From Apodemus sylvaticus (Eukaryota > Chordata > Mammalia > Rodentia > Muridae): a stretch of DNA of 64,000 nucleotides. The notes beneath the pieces were generated by a model. The model was not told the origin of the DNA, ran no database searches, and saw only the letters and a list, made by a program, of their open reading frames with translations. Made by a program: the position numbers and the translations under genes. Shown here piece after piece: positions 1-12,040 of this stretch (within the stretch, counting starts at the first letter, position 1; every line of letters begins with the position of its first letter). The stretch spans positions 117,067,562-117,131,561 of the forward strand of contig NC_067477.1 of the NCBI RefSeq assembly GCF_947179515.1. The letters are read 5' to 3'.

Positions 1-103
1 GGAGAAGGAAGAAGAATTTGGGTAAAGTCATAGAGAAAGAAAAGGGAGAGAGTGAGGCTGGACAGGAGGCAAGGCTACTTTTATTGGCTGCCCAGAGAAG
101 ACA
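1..103. repeat. Direct repeat, copy A (window edge)
   Basis: Bases 1-103 are identical, with no gap, to 644-746. Homology stops at 104/747. The left limit is unknown because the window starts inside the copy. The segment is purine-rich at first, then carries CTTTTATTGGCTGCCC (AATAAA on the opposite strand). I do not recognise it as a named family; it could be a repeat end or a local duplication. Confidence 0.9.
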
Positions 104-540
104 GGGAAGACATTCTCCCTGGCCAGGTTGCCACATCTATTTACAACTCTTTCTAACACGAGCATTTCCTCTGGGCTGCAGTTTACACCCAAGTATCAAA
201 TGGCCACTTCTACCTGGATGTATTCCCAGACACCTCTAGTGTAACAAGGCCTAGGCTAAACCCATTAAGTTTGTTCCTGAATCTGTCTCTCAACCCATAT
301 TTCCCACGCAGCCCGGTGAACAGTATTTCTTACACCATATTAGTCAAGTCACAAGTCTGGGTACCACCCTAGTTCCCCTTGCTTGCTTTGAGTGATAATT
401 ATGTTCTGCTGCTGCTGCCTCCCTCAGAACCCAGGTTCTCTTTAAACAGAATATCAAGCATGCTGAAAGTGTGGCCTCTTTGTCCCAGAGGAGCTGGGAG
501 GCCTGGTAAGGAAGCATGTTTTGTGCTCTATAGAAGATAG
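104..540. other. Intronic sequence, nothing recognised
   Basis: It lies upstream of the first visible Galnt14 exon, so it is inferred to be intron. I see no exon, repeat family or RNA gene here. Confidence 0.5.
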
Positions 541-612
541 AAGGCTGGGCATGTAGCTCAGCCATAGAGCAGTTGGCTAGCATTCAGGTGGCCCTGAATT
601 TGAGTCCCTACG
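541..612 (+). mobile_element. ID-type SINE fragment
   Basis: A tRNA-like head (GTAGCTCAGCCATAGAGCAG, then TTTGAGTCCC as a B-box-like element) matches the ID/B4 head. It is followed by a purine-rich tail that runs into repeat copy B. Confidence 0.7.
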
Positions 613-643
613 TAGGAAGAAGGGAAATGCAGAGGAAGAAGGA

Positions 644-746
644 GGAGAAGGAAGAAGAATTTGGGTAAAGTCATAGAGAAAGAAAAGGGAGAGAGTGAGG
701 CTGGACAGGAGGCAAGGCTACTTTTATTGGCTGCCCAGAGAAGACA
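644..746. repeat. Direct repeat, copy B
   Basis: Second copy of the 103-bp segment at the left window edge, offset 643 bp, with no mismatch over 103 bases. It begins in the purine-rich tail of the ID-like SINE. Confidence 0.9.
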
Positions 747-1788
747 AGGGTTGACTAGTACTTAGGTAGAGTGAAGATGAAAAGAAATGGAGGGTTGGCC
801 ACGCCCATTCCTACACATTTCACTGAAAGGAGAATAATGGCACCTGGGGTTGTACAATTATCTCCTTCCTGCCGCTGTCTCCACTTGCACTCCAAATGGC
901 CCATTCTGGAAGCAATAGTAAGATTTCCTCGAAGCATCCCTGTGCTATACCCTACAGAAGCCCCACCAAGTCCACCCCAGTGCCCACGAGATCGAGTCAG
1001 CATCCTCCAGCAGTGCCTCATGTGGATCCTTGTGGACTCACTTCCCTCATTCACTCCCACTTCTCTTTGAAGGCCATGCAGCCAGTGTTGCTCCTGAAGG
1101 AAAATGTTTTTCACTTGATTGCAGCACTGATCTCTGCTTTCCAATCTCCCTGCCTCGCCCACCCTTTGGCTTCTCTAGACGACCACTCCTCCTTTCACAT
1201 ACTAGCATCAATAGCCATTGCTCTTGAGTACCGTGGACCCCTCAAGCATCAGTACATATCCAAGCTGTCATGATGACCTGTCTTCAGGGCCATATGGAAT
1301 GTGGTACTTGAGTCACTATCTTGTACTACTATTCTGAAGCTTCAGTACCCCACGTTGAATATGATATCTATCACATAGAAATGTTCAGTAGGTATCTCAT
1401 GAACAGATATGTGATGAGACACTAGCAGGATGCCCTAAGGCTGGGACAATATGGTCATCCAATCACAGAGAGACTGCGTAAGAGCAGACCAGCATTCCTG
1501 TACAACTGTCATTTTCGCAGGTTGACCTTTAATGAAGATTAAAATCACCCCCAATTCTATTTTCAAATAAAAGCACAAGCCTTCAGTGTTGTTAGTATGC
1601 CATCAAGAGATAAAGCTAAGGTGTTTTTATAGATCTGCCTGGAACTAGAGACATCTTTGCTAGGTTCATTTACTCAGCATCCCCTAGAGATGTGTGGGTA
1701 TGGCATGTCTGGGGTCACTGCTGTAGATTCCTGCCTCTAACAACTGTGTTCCGTCTCTATGTCCCACCCTCCAACCTCATCATCCCAG
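747..1788. other. Galnt14 intron, upstream of first visible exon
   Basis: There is no recognisable repeat or exon. Overlapping open frames on both strands (755-1270) have no splice context or familiar motif and are treated as chance. The next upstream Galnt14 exon (end of the catalytic domain) is not in the window. Confidence 0.5.
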
Positions 1789-1872
1789 CATTGAGAACAG
1801 ACTGAACCTGAGGAAGAGTCTGCACTGCCAGACTTTCAAGTGGTACCTGGAGAATGTCTACCCAGAACTCAG
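1789..1872 (+). CDS. Galnt14: Galnt14 exon: catalytic-to-lectin linker
   Basis: First visible coding exon of a polypeptide N-acetylgalactosaminyltransferase, a Golgi type II membrane enzyme that starts mucin-type O-glycosylation by transferring GalNAc from UDP-GalNAc to Ser/Thr. The 84-bp exon lies between acceptor CATCCCAG and donor CAG/GTACAC. It starts with the last base of a split codon and ends two bases into the next. It encodes LRKSLHCQTFKWYLENVYPEL, of which FKWYLENVYPEL is the family signature at the end of the catalytic region. Together with the three following exons the product matches GALNT14 as I remember it (552 residues in human), from about residue 385 to the end. GALNT14 is reported to glycosylate TRAIL death receptors. 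GALNT8 and GALNT2 were considered and fit worse. The frame is intact and no upstream exon is in the window. Confidence 0.95.
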
Positions 1873-2348
1873 GTACACCTACCTGCTGGAACCAAAGCCC
1901 GCTACAAGAAGAGACTTGGTCTTAGCTGGCCTGCTCTGAGAGAGGCATGACCTATGGCCGACTGGAGGAGAGGTTTTAAGTCTATGGTGGACTGAGAGAA
2001 TCAATCACTCCTGCTTATCCCTTAAAACCAAAGGATAATTATGTTGAACCTGGTAAAACGGGAGACTGAGGTCAACTGTTGGAAGTAGCACCCTGGGTTA
2101 TGCTAAGAGCATAGGATTGGTGACATAGACTCTATCCTAGAGATCCTTCTGCCATTGAGCTACTGAGAGTCTCTTGTTACATCACCCTAGCAGCATCCTT
2201 CCATCCTCTGGCCAGAGCCAACCTTTGTGACAGCTCCAGGGAAGATGGCTCTCTGCCCTCTCAAAATACACCCCTAACCCATCCAACAGTTAGTAGCACT
2301 AATGTCAAAAGCAGTGTGTTCTCATCTGTCCATATGGCTTTCCCACAG
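1873..2348. other. Galnt14 intron (476 bp)
   Basis: Short intron from GTACAC to TTTCCCACAG. No repeat was recognised in it. Confidence 0.85.
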
Positions 2349-2493
2349 AATCCCGCCAGACTCCTCTATCCAGAAGGGCAATATCCGGCAGCGGCAGAAG
2401 TGCCTTGAGTCTCAAAAGCAGAAAAACCAAGAGACTCCGCACCTCAGGCTAAGCCCCTGTGCCAAGGTCAAAGGAGATGGAGCAAAATCTCAG
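2349..2493 (+). CDS. Galnt14: Galnt14 exon: start of ricin-type lectin domain
   Basis: A 145-bp exon between acceptor CTTTCCCACAG and donor CAG/GTAAAG. Its first base completes the Arg codon split across the previous intron; 48 full codons follow and end in phase 0. The product runs from IPPDSSIQKGNIRQRQKC to KGDGAKSQ. It is the first repeat of the C-terminal ricin B-type (beta-trefoil) lectin domain, which binds already GalNAc-glycosylated peptides and steers follow-on glycosylation. Two cysteines (QKCLES and SPCAKV) are placed as expected for the repeat disulfide. An in-frame ATG at 2302 lies upstream of the acceptor and is not a start. The GNIRQRQKCLESQ stretch is what separates GALNT14 from its paralogues in my recollection. 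Confidence 0.95.
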
Positions 2494-5400
2494 GTAAAGT
2501 AACTGCCTACCTCAGAGAACAGAGATGTCAAGATTAGCTGTGGTCCCTGCTTCAGCATGACACCAGGAATCCAGAATGGAGCCAAAGGACCTGTGTTACT
2601 TGGCTTTTTCCCACTTAGTTACCAAATACCTGGAATTCCTCTGAAAGATGGCTTCCAAGTAGCATCTGCCCATAGGAACCAGTTCAATAATTTAACAGGA
2701 GCTCAAAGACTGGGAGCTGTCTCCTACAGTAAACATGGGCCAGGTCAGGCAAGGAAGATCACACTAACTGCAAATGTGACATGCAAAGAGAAAAAGAAGC
2801 CTACTACTAGACATTGAGACAATGTGTGTACCCAAACCATGTCTTGCAGCTGACTTCCAGGCAATTGTATCAGACTTGGTAAAACCACTTCTGTCCACTA
2901 CTCTTTTCCTGGGCACCACCCTCCTGCTTCCCCTACATCTGAGGATTTTTGGGAGTGCTTTCCAAAGAAGCTTCCCCGTGCTTTGCTTGGTTTGTCAGCA
3001 GGAGTGTATCCTGTCCAAGCCCTGTGTATTGGCAATATTTTTCTCACTGAGGTTAGGCCTGCTGTTTTCAAGGTCACTGACAAAATCACCACCTGTCTCA
3101 ACCTCCATAGCATTTGGCCAAGCACAGCCATCATGTGACTCCCCTCTTAGCCTTGTGATCCCACAGGATCTCTGCTTCTTTGTCCTCCTGTCTGAGTTCT
3201 TGCCTAGTGCCTCTCCCTATCTTTATGGTGTTTTCTGAGGTCTTCAGACCACCCTTCTTTTTTTCTATAAACTGTTTTTAGGAGATATTACTCATATTTT
3301 CAGCTTGGACCATCTCCTGTTTGTTGATTCACAAATTCTGTGTCTTCATGCATCATTTATTCAGTCGGCAGACTCTTGGTTAACTGCGAAGATGCACAGG
3401 GGCAAGGCTAGGCTGCAGGAGGACATGTGCAAGCAGCCTCTGTGATCTAATCTCAGTCCCCGAGCATTCTCACTGATACCGCAGAAATACAGAGATGCGA
3501 CACGCAAGTCTTGTGTGAGCATTGGAAAGTTGTCCCAGAGGACTTGAAAATGGGCTATGTTTTGAGATAGAAGTAGGAACAGACAAGGTCAGGAAGGGGA
3601 AAGGGGGAGCCCGGGAAATACAACATATATTGAGACCTGGCAATGAGTATAAGGATAGGCTCTAGGGAAACTGAGGTCACAAGGTAGAATGAGAGTGCAC
3701 CATAAATGTCAAGGTTGGGTAGAAGCAGGAGCTGAATTCTTATCTCTATCCTCCTGAGGAAGTTTTGTCCTCACTAGTGAGGTATCTGTTAGGTCCCAGG
3801 AGAATGCTCTAGGAACTGAAGGGCCACAGGTAAGAACTCCTCCTGGACTATTGCTCAAATACTGCGCAACTAAGTGAGTCAAACTCTCTGTGGTTTAACT
3901 CCACAAATGGCTGTGAGCACCCAGGCTACCTTGCATTGCACAAGTTCTCTGCACAGGTCACCCTTTGTCCTGGTGCCCCAGTTCCAAATCTCACTGGTGT
4001 CTTGGCTTGTCTTTCCCTTGTAGCCCACCATGTTCTCCCTAGACAAACTCTTGTCATGCCCCACACCTGCTTATTCTTGCTATATCTACATTCCCTAAGC
4101 CCATGTCTGTCGACTTTTGGAGCTAGATCATTCTTTTAAAATGTCCCTGGTGAGAACACTTGTGTTAGATCAGAGCCACAGCCCCTGGATGTTCCTCCTA
4201 CCCTGTCTCCATCCAATGACCTCATCCTCACTTTGTGTGTGGTCTCTAAGCCATCAGCCAGCCTCTGCACAGCGGCCTTCAGTGCCTCTCTGTTGTTCAC
4301 CACAAATATCCACACTCTTGAACCTGGCACTGAATTGAAAAGAGTTTTTCAGAAGCAGTCCCTGTTCCAACAAGGCAGAGGAAGTGGGGTGGGAGTTAGA
4401 TTAGACTAGAAAGGAAAGGAAATGGAGGTGTCAATTTTACTTTAGGTGTGGCTGTCCAGCTGACAGCGGCACAGTTTGCTCAAGTGGTACTTTGTAAAAA
4501 GCATTGTGAGCAGGTGACACATCTTTCTGTGAGTCTGTGTGTGGGTGTGGCTCACGGGAATCCCAACAGTCAGAATATTGTCTGGGCCTTTCCCTGGGAC
4601 AGGATGCTTTTGATCTATTCCCAGTAGAGAGGGGCTTTTCTAGAACTTGCCAAGTTTGGTTGCATAAGAAGGTGGGAGGGAAAGCCACTAACTCTCTGGG
4701 CCTCAGAGAGGGCCCTTTAATAGCCGGTCCTAAGAGAGATAGCAGGGTGTTTACTGGAGGAGAATGGCCCATCCCATTTCAGCTGACCTTCCTGCAGTAG
4801 GAGGAAGGCAAACAGAAGCATTTATTGGTGTCATGGGGGAAAGGCCTGTAGGTACACTGTCTCTTCTGGGACAGTGGTGACTACAGCTCAGCTTTGCTTT
4901 GAGATAATAGCTGTGTTTTGTGACTCTCAGATGCTATATCATCTAGATATAAAAAAGTTCAGTTAACCTCAGCCAACTGGACAGTAGCATCTTGGGTGCC
5001 ATCTTACCTGCTGGAGAGACAAGGTGGGCTCATTCAGACTTAGACACAGCCCAGTTCTCCAAGGGTACATAGCCTAGCAACCGGACTGGGCTAAATTTTC
5101 AGAGACTCAGAAGGTAAGCCACATTACAGAAAAGAGCACAAGTATGCATGCCTGTTATATGTCCTTGTAGGACTAACATGTGATCTCCTCTTACTGGGGT
5201 CCTCTCCCCTCATTCCTTACAAATCTCCATTGTTATTGTCCTTCATCTCAACCCTTTATGCTTACATTAGATACTGGTGGGGTCCTTTGCCCTTAACACA
5301 GTCCTATCCCTTCCTATCTATGTCTTTACTACTTGTCTCTGCTCCTATTCTGTCCTGAAGGTGCATCTCTGCCCTTGGACCCATTTAGCCATTCTTCCTG

Positions 5401-6241
5401 CACCCGACCACTTCAGTCACTAAGGGCATAGCAAGGAGGTAACACAGAAGCCAGATGAAATAGGTGTTGTTCCTTCCCTTACCTACCCCACAGCTGATAC
5501 CATTAAAGCTCCCACAGAGTAACTAGTGTCATGTACTAGTGGTGACTCCCAACTCTATCTAGCAGTTCTCTGGTGCTTATTCCAGCCATGACATTGTTTC
5601 AGAGCTTTGTTAGATGTTTAGTCCTAGGAGAAGACACCTGTCTATGACATTACCCCTTAAAGGTTTATAAATAATAAAACCATTAACCAGCTCCATCTTG
5701 ACAGAAGAAAGATGGTGGCAGGGGCTGGGGGCGGGTAGGGTCTTCTTTACAGCCACTTTCCAGTGACAAATCCAAAAACAAAATTCATGCTTCTGTAATA
5801 GAGTCTGGAGTTAATTGAGAACAGTGTCCTCCCTAAGATTTATGGGAGTTTGGGCAAGAGTATGAATTGGGGGTCTCTGTTCCACAAATGTCACATAAAA
5901 CTCCAGGGACACATAGCTATACTGGCTTCCCACTTGGGCCTGGCTTCTGTGTCTTTCCATTTCTGGCTCTGACCTACATGGTGAACTCTGAGCTTTCATA
6001 TTCACTTCCCTCTGAAAGTCTACATTTGTATATCAGAGATACAGCCTGCCTTCAGAGGACAAACCTAGGCATTGCATTAACACAGGTCCTAAGGTCAGGT
6101 TGGAGCCATTGGGTGGGTTTCTAGGGTGCTGGGTCACAGCGAGTGGTACAAGAAGGGCCAGGTTCTGTCTTTAGCTGCCATTCACTCACCAGGTAGCTAA
6201 AACTCAGGCAATGGGATGGCCTCCTGCCTCTAACAATACTC

Positions 6242-6309
6242 GTTTGGTTTGGTTTGGTTTGGTTTGGTTTGGTTTGGTTTGGTTTGGTTTGGTTTGGTTT
6301 GGTTTGGTT
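6242..6309. repeat. (GGTTT)n microsatellite
   Basis: About 13 near-perfect copies of the pentamer GGTTT. The minus strand reads as a repetitive Lys-Pro-Asn-Gln-Thr frame, which is not a gene. Confidence 0.95.
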
Positions 6310-7147
6310 GGCAGGGCTGGAGAACAAACCTTAGAGCCTTATGGATGCTAGCTAAATAAGCCCTCTCCAAGCATGCTCAATGCTTAGCATGGAGGTTATC
6401 CAGTCCTGTAGTGCTAATGATTATTCTTCCTCCACACCAGCCACATCCACCTCCCACACCCTGCCCCCTTTTCCTTCGTACTGCCTTGTCATCCTTTGGA
6501 GCGAAATGCTGGATTCAAGTGTTTCAAAGATGCTGGCAAACTGATGCCGTGGGGTAATGAAGAGGCATGCATACATCATGCATTCGAAAACCTTTGAAGC
6601 CCAAGAAGTCTCTAGACTGATACATTTCCTCTTAACTTCACTGAATTCCCTGGAAAAAATATCTGTGAAAGGTAGAAAGAAGACAGACGCGCCACTCTAG
6701 TTTCTATTCCAAATTAAAGTGAGGGAAACATAAGACAGTTTGAAGTGCATTCTTTTCCTGCCCAGACAGTGCTGAGGCCCCCGATTTGAAGAGCAGGAGG
6801 CAGCAGCTGGGAGCCCCAAGGGTGGATGTGATTGAAAATGCTCTGCAGATCAGCAGGCATAGGGACACCTCCAGGGTAGAGAGCTCAAATCTGCAGTGGA
6901 ACAAGCAGCCAGGCAATTACCCCTTCTTCCTCAGAGTTCCTTGCACAGCCTAGGAATGGGGGCTCAAAAGCATCATGCCAACCTGTCTCTGGGCTAGTTT
7001 CCAAAGGAAAGTCTAAAGGGACATTCCTTCTTTATTTTCTTGCCTTGCTCTCACTCACTGGTGTCACCATAAGAGAGTAACTAAACCTTTGATAAAGAGA
7101 AGGCACTATTCTGAATATTCATGGATGTAGTGGCCCTCTTATTATAG

Positions 7148-7350
7148 CAGTGATTCTCAATCTGTGGGTCGCAACCCCTTTGGGGTTCAAATGACCCTTT
7201 CACAGGGGTTGCCTAAGACCATACTGCAAATCACATATTTACATTATGATTCATAACAGTAGAAAAGTACGGCTATGAAGTAGCAACAAAAATAATTTTA
7301 TGGCTGGGGGTCATAAAGGGTCACAGCAATGGGACGGTTGAGACCCACTG
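7148..7350. mobile_element. URR1-like hAT-Charlie DNA element
   Basis: Non-autonomous DNA transposon with imperfect terminal inverted repeats CAGTGATTCTCAATCTGTGG and the complement ending GAGACCCACTG. Internal text such as AAAATAATTTTATGGCTGGGG matches rodent URR1 as I remember it. The flanking 8-mers TATTATAG and TACTAGAA are a degenerate hAT-type target duplication (5 of 8). There is no transposase. Confidence 0.85.
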
Positions 7351-8164
7351 TACTAGAATGGTTCTCTTCTTATCATACCTGAGCTTACAGAAGTAATTGA
7401 CCAGGAGTTTACAAAGTTATGAAGCTAGTGGGCAGGGATCCCAGCTATTGTAGCTACTGGAGAGCCCAATCTGTGACAACAAAACAAAGTGGATGTGGGG
7501 CTTCAATCCTACATATAAGGCATCTTAGAAATGTAAGAGAAGACATGGTGGAAATAAAAGGGGTGACCTCACACATGAATCTAGTGAGGGTTCCAAAGAA
7601 AATGTAAATCTAGGAATATGCTAGGTGACCCTGTTGCCTCTGGACTGGGAATCATCTCCAGGGTTCAGCAGTGGTCTGCGCCTGTACAAGCAAGGGAGGC
7701 AGCGAGTCCAGCATGGCCTGTCAGCCATTTGAGCTTTTCTAACACCCAATGCTGACCCTATGGCTCAGCCCTTAGAGATCTTTGAACTCAGTTAGAGGTT
7801 ATGTTGGACCTGGCTTATTTGTCCCAGGCATTTGTCTTCAATGACATATTTGTGGGCTAATGGGTTCTCCTATGGGGCCTACAAGGTTAGAGGGCACCTA
7901 GTGCCACTAATGTCCTCTGCTTGGGTCACATCTCATGTAACTTCAATGAAACCAGCAATGTTACTGTTATCTCAGTTGTTGAATATCTACATCACAGAAG
8001 ACATTTAGAAACACAGAACTCACCATTACCAGCGAGTGACATTAGTTCCTGCTTGCTGACAAGGCAGTTACCTCCCTTTCCTTCGAGGGTCCGCTTGTCC
8101 CGCCCTCATCCAGCATCCCTTCACTTGAGGATACACCACTCTTGGAGCAAGTACACTAAGCCAG

Positions 8165-8290
8165 GGCCAGTTGGCTCTGGGCTCAGTACTTGTTTACTCT
8201 TTACAACAGCCCCTCAGGTGGGATGTCCTGCTTCCAGCCCCATTTGACAGATTGGATGAGCTAGGCACAAGGAAACTAGCCAGATATACA
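8165..8290 (-). mobile_element. MIR SINE fragment
   Basis: Diverged complement of the MIR core (CCCCATTTGACAGATTGGATGAG, cf. CCCCATTTTACAGATGAGG). Ancient mammalian SINE; the edges are approximate. Confidence 0.6.
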
Positions 8291-9149
8291 TGAGTGATAC
8301 CCAAGAGTTTAGGTGTAGGCCTACGGACTATCTCATGATAACCTTAGTATGACTGTCCTTAGGGCCGGGTCATTCTTTGTCATGGTGACCATCTGTGCCT
8401 TGTAGAAAGTTTAGCAGGGCCCCTGTCCCACTTTACCAAATGTCCATAGAACCTCATCTTAATAATCCAAAAATGTTTCCAGACATTGCCTGATAGTTCT
8501 CCAGTCGGGTAGGGAGTAGTCTCCTTGGTCTAGGTTGATGACTTCCTGTCTATCAGAGGATGGGGCCCTGGACCATTCCCAGATCAGCACCTCTGCCTGG
8601 CTTCATCTTCAGCCCCACCTCTTTGAGTTCTTATTGCATTGTAAGAAAATCTTTCCCCCATGAAATTCTTTCCCACATAAGTTTTCATCCAATTCAAAAC
8701 AGTCAGTCCCAGGCCAGACTAGACCAAGTATCACTGTGGTCCCTTTGTATCCCAGCTTTCCCAGCTGTAGCCCTAGGACATTTGAGAGGGAAGGCTACTG
8801 TTCCTCACAGTCTTCTAGCTGGGGCAGGGAGCATGTCCTCTGTGTACGGCAGCCTGTTTCCCATTCTAACAAAGTAGCAAAGGAGTCCAAGGACCAGGGA
8901 TAAGCAGCTCTCCTCAGCCTATTCCCACAGGGAAAGCCACTCACATCAGCCTCTAGAACAGTCTTGGATTATCTTCCTGTGGGTCTAGAGGGACATCTAT
9001 CATGGACAGCACTTTTGAGAGCTTCTAAATGGAGCCATCAGTGGAGGGTCCTACTAACCTTAATGGAAGACAGATCTGTCTGAAGATTCATTCCGTTGTT
9101 TCTAGAGCTGGGAACTATACTCAGGAACTGCTTGCTAGGTAATCTACCA

Positions 9150-9212
9150 CTTGCTAAGACCTTGCTTGCTAGGTAATCACTCTACCACTTAGCTGAGCCT
9201 CTAGCCCTTCCC
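9150..9212 (-). mobile_element. ID-type SINE fragment with local duplication
   Basis: The minus strand reads CTCAGCTAAGTGGTAGAGTG then ACCTAGCAAGCAAGG, the ID head. A partial second copy of CTTGCTAGGTAATC...CTACCACTT lies immediately to the left (from about 9130), a small tandem duplication. Confidence 0.6.
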
Positions 9213-9438
9213 TCAATGACTATCTTCTTAGGGTTCATTTCTGACTCAGGAGTCACTTACTAAACCATCACTTAATAAATCATCACCAGTTCTTCTGGGA
9301 AATGTGAGGGACAAGGAATGGGATACAGACCTTCCTGATCCCTGCTTCCCATTTCTCTTCTTTCGTCTTACATATGTGGCCAGAGATTAATTCTCTCTGG
9401 GAGATAAATTATCAGGAAAGCTCCAGAAACTGTACTTG

Positions 9439-9444
<6 letters not shown>

Positions 9445-9483
<39 letters not shown>

Positions 9484-9526
9484 CAGCAAGTACCACTTAA
9501 CCACAGAGCCATCTCTCTAGCCTCCT
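9445..9526 (-). mobile_element. (TG)n tract plus B2/B3 SINE head
   Basis: About 34 bp of TG repeat is followed by the complement of a SINE head (GGCTAGAGAGATGGCTCTGTGG on the minus strand). The CA/TG tract is the usual expanded tail region of such SINEs. Confidence 0.65.
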
Positions 9527-11513
9527 AGTGGTGGCTGCCTCTTCACGTCTCTCTTGTGGAAATTTAAGAGTGACTTTCTCAGACCCTGACCCAGATGAGG
9601 CTGTGTGTAACCTTCTCTAGAGCCATTCCTGAATGTGAGGTCCCATATGTCAGGAGATCTTGTTCCTGTGCTTGCCTAGAAGTACCTTAGGGTGCTAAAA
9701 CCAGAAGACTGACAAGATGTGTTTTTAGAAACTGTGGTGTGTTTCAAGTTGCTGTGTTTAATCCCTTAATGCTTTTAGCACAAACAATATAACACCGCGT
9801 ATTGAGGTGATCATATGATAATGATGGGATTTATTTTTGAAATGTTAATGTGTGCCTCCCTGTGGGCTACAGAGCAGTAATTCATTTTGTTCCTATCACT
9901 GACTTAAGCCTTATTTTCAGGGGAGTGAGAAATCTAATAGATTTCAGGACAGTGGCCCTGTAGGCCCCCAAATAGCTCCCTGCAGCTCTGCCCTTGGGCC
10001 CAGCCCTTGAATCTTTTCCTCAAGGACAAATATTCTCAGCCCTAAATACAGATTGCCATTCTAGATCAACTGCCCAATGCCACGGACCAGTCTCAAGACC
10101 CTTTTGGACGTCATTCATGCCTGGCTTTGGCCTCTCAAATAGATTGTGTCACTACTGCATACATCTAGAGCCAAAGGGGACCATTTAGGGAATGACTGTA
10201 CTCAAAGATATAGGCTAGAGTTAGGAAGAAAATGAAGCAGACAGTCTAGAAGTCAACACTACGTGTGTCCTGGGGTCTGGTGTGACATTCATGAGGCATG
10301 GTTCTACATTCATATTCTTATCTTAACTCCCATAGTGTGTGATGGCACACCAGGAGGATCAGAGCCTGAAGAGGACAATCCAGAGAGAATGGGGTCATCC
10401 CTAACATGACGGTTATGGTGGTATATGGTAGGGTACATGTTTGAGAGTATGAATACAGGGGACACTCCAGGGACACTTGGCCCTAGAGCTGGAAGTTATC
10501 TGTTCTCCATCAGCACAGGCCAAGAAGGAGCTCATGAATGGCCTGGTCCAAAAGCACAAGGCAACTTTGTGCACAGGGATGTGATAGAGAAAAGCTACAG
10601 CCCTTGGCGGAGTCCCCTCTGAAACCTCGCTAGGAGACTCTAATCATGAATCATCTTCACTGCATGATGAAGGAAAAGGAGAGTTATCACATCTTTCACA
10701 AACTGAGAGAAACCCTCTTTGTCATCTTGGCAGTAATTACACCCAACTTAAGAACTATAGAGTACTCGGGCTTGTTATCCTGCCATTCTGGAATGTAGGT
10801 GTCTTATAATGACCTCACAGAATGCCCATTTCCTGAGATCAGAACTCCGATTGGTAATCTAGTTTCTCCCCCTGCAGGAATTGAGGGGCCACATCTTTTG
10901 CTATGTTAGATTGTGCACATTCTCTTAAGTAATGTTGTTTTTCATAACTCTTTTTTCCCTCCTGACTCATCTTCCAACTCCCCCCTTGGGTGCTTCTTTC
11001 CTCTTTACCTTTCTATCTACCTCTTACCATAGCTTCCATGCTCTCAAGGCACTGACTTGAAATCCTTTCAAAGAAAAGGGGGGGGGGGCATTCTAAAGGC
11101 AGCTGGGGCAGAAGGTAGCTTGTCAGATAGCTGTTTGAAGTGTTAAATGGCAGGAACAGACTCCCATGGAGAGACATTGTCTACAAGCAGAAGATGGAGG
11201 CCTATAGCTCAGCTAGGGTATTACTCAGGCTGCTTCCCAGAATCAGAACTATTCTGCAACTTCCAGCATCCCCCTGCATGCCCATGGGTCAGGACCCAAA
11301 ATGGGTGTGGGAACCCGAGACTTCATGACACTGTACACTCTTAGCCTTTGTCCTCTTAGTAGCATTCCTCCAGGGGATCTTCTCAATGATCATTAATTCT
11401 GGGAACCCATGATGCTTCTTATCCAGCTGTATGGGTCATCATGCATAGGCATGGTGGTACCACATGGATGGTGGTTTTCCCCACTTCTAAGTAAATCTTC
11501 CTGATCTCCTCAG

Positions 11514-11633
11514 GTGTGGGCCTTCACATACACCCAGCAGATCATCCAGGAAGAATTGTGCCTGTCTGTGGTCACCCTGTTTCCTGGTGCCCCGGTGGTT
11601 CTTGTTCTATGCAAGAATGGGGATGAAAGGCAG
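11514..11633 (+). CDS. Galnt14: Galnt14 exon: middle repeat of lectin domain
   Basis: A 120-bp, phase-0 exon of 40 codons between acceptor GATCTCCTCAG and donor CAG/GTGAGT. It encodes WAFTYTQQIIQEELCLSVV and then a segment ending LVLCKNGDERQ, the second beta-trefoil repeat, with the Cys pair in ELCLSV and LCKNG. The first codon, GTG, is valine inside the protein and not a start. It joins exactly in frame to the exons on both sides. Nothing is odd; the reading frame is intact. It lies 9 kb downstream of the previous exon and 1.8 kb upstream of the last one. Confidence 0.95.
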
Positions 11634-12040
11634 GTGAGTACTGGGCAGGCCCAGAGGGAAGAATGGGACTGGAAGTGTCCAACCTCCAAAATGTAACTGG
11701 GTAGGTGTAAGTCTTCTCTAGGAGGTATTGAAAGATGAAGAGTTAATAAGCAAGGAACCCTTCCAGTCAGAATCAGGGATAGGAGTCCCTCAACAGTGTT
11801 GGTAGTAATGGCTATGTTGGTTCCAATGATCAGTGAATTCCTGCAAGCCTATAGACTTTAGCTAATCTTACCAGGCCTGCTCACCTATGTGTTGCTATCA
11901 CTACTTCTTATCAGTTGTGTCCCAATGCACACTGTTCCTCTAGCAGCGTGTACTAGGGATGTGCTCGGTTTCCTGCCCAGATAGGAGAGACTGGGGTTCA
12001 AGTCCCAAGTATAAGTGTGGCACATGGTGGATCACCATAT

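Larger units (their letters stand above)
2494..11513. other. Galnt14 intron (about 9.0 kb)
   Basis: Large intron between the first two lectin-domain exons. It contains a (GGTTT)n array (6242-6309), a URR1-like hAT element (7148-7350), a MIR fragment (about 8165-8290), an ID fragment (about 9150-9212) and a (TG)n tract joined to a SINE head (9445-9526). I see nothing recognisable in 2494-6240, 7351-8160 or 9530-11513. The 138-codon open frame at 2822-3238 has no splice context and no known motif. Confidence 0.85.

Noticed and set aside
755..1270. Overlapping open frames on both strands
   Set aside because: No splice sites, motif or codon-like pattern; intronic position.
6121..6327. Minus-strand protein with Lys-Pro-Asn-Gln-Thr repeats
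   Set aside because: Translation of the (GGTTT)n microsatellite.
11514..11696. Open frame starting at 11514 as a separate small gene
   Set aside because: It is an internal Galnt14 exon entered by a splice acceptor; codons past 11633 are intron.
11950..12015. tRNA-like gene (GGTTCAAGTCC B-box-like)
   Set aside because: No matching A box or foldable acceptor stem was found; probably a SINE-head remnant.
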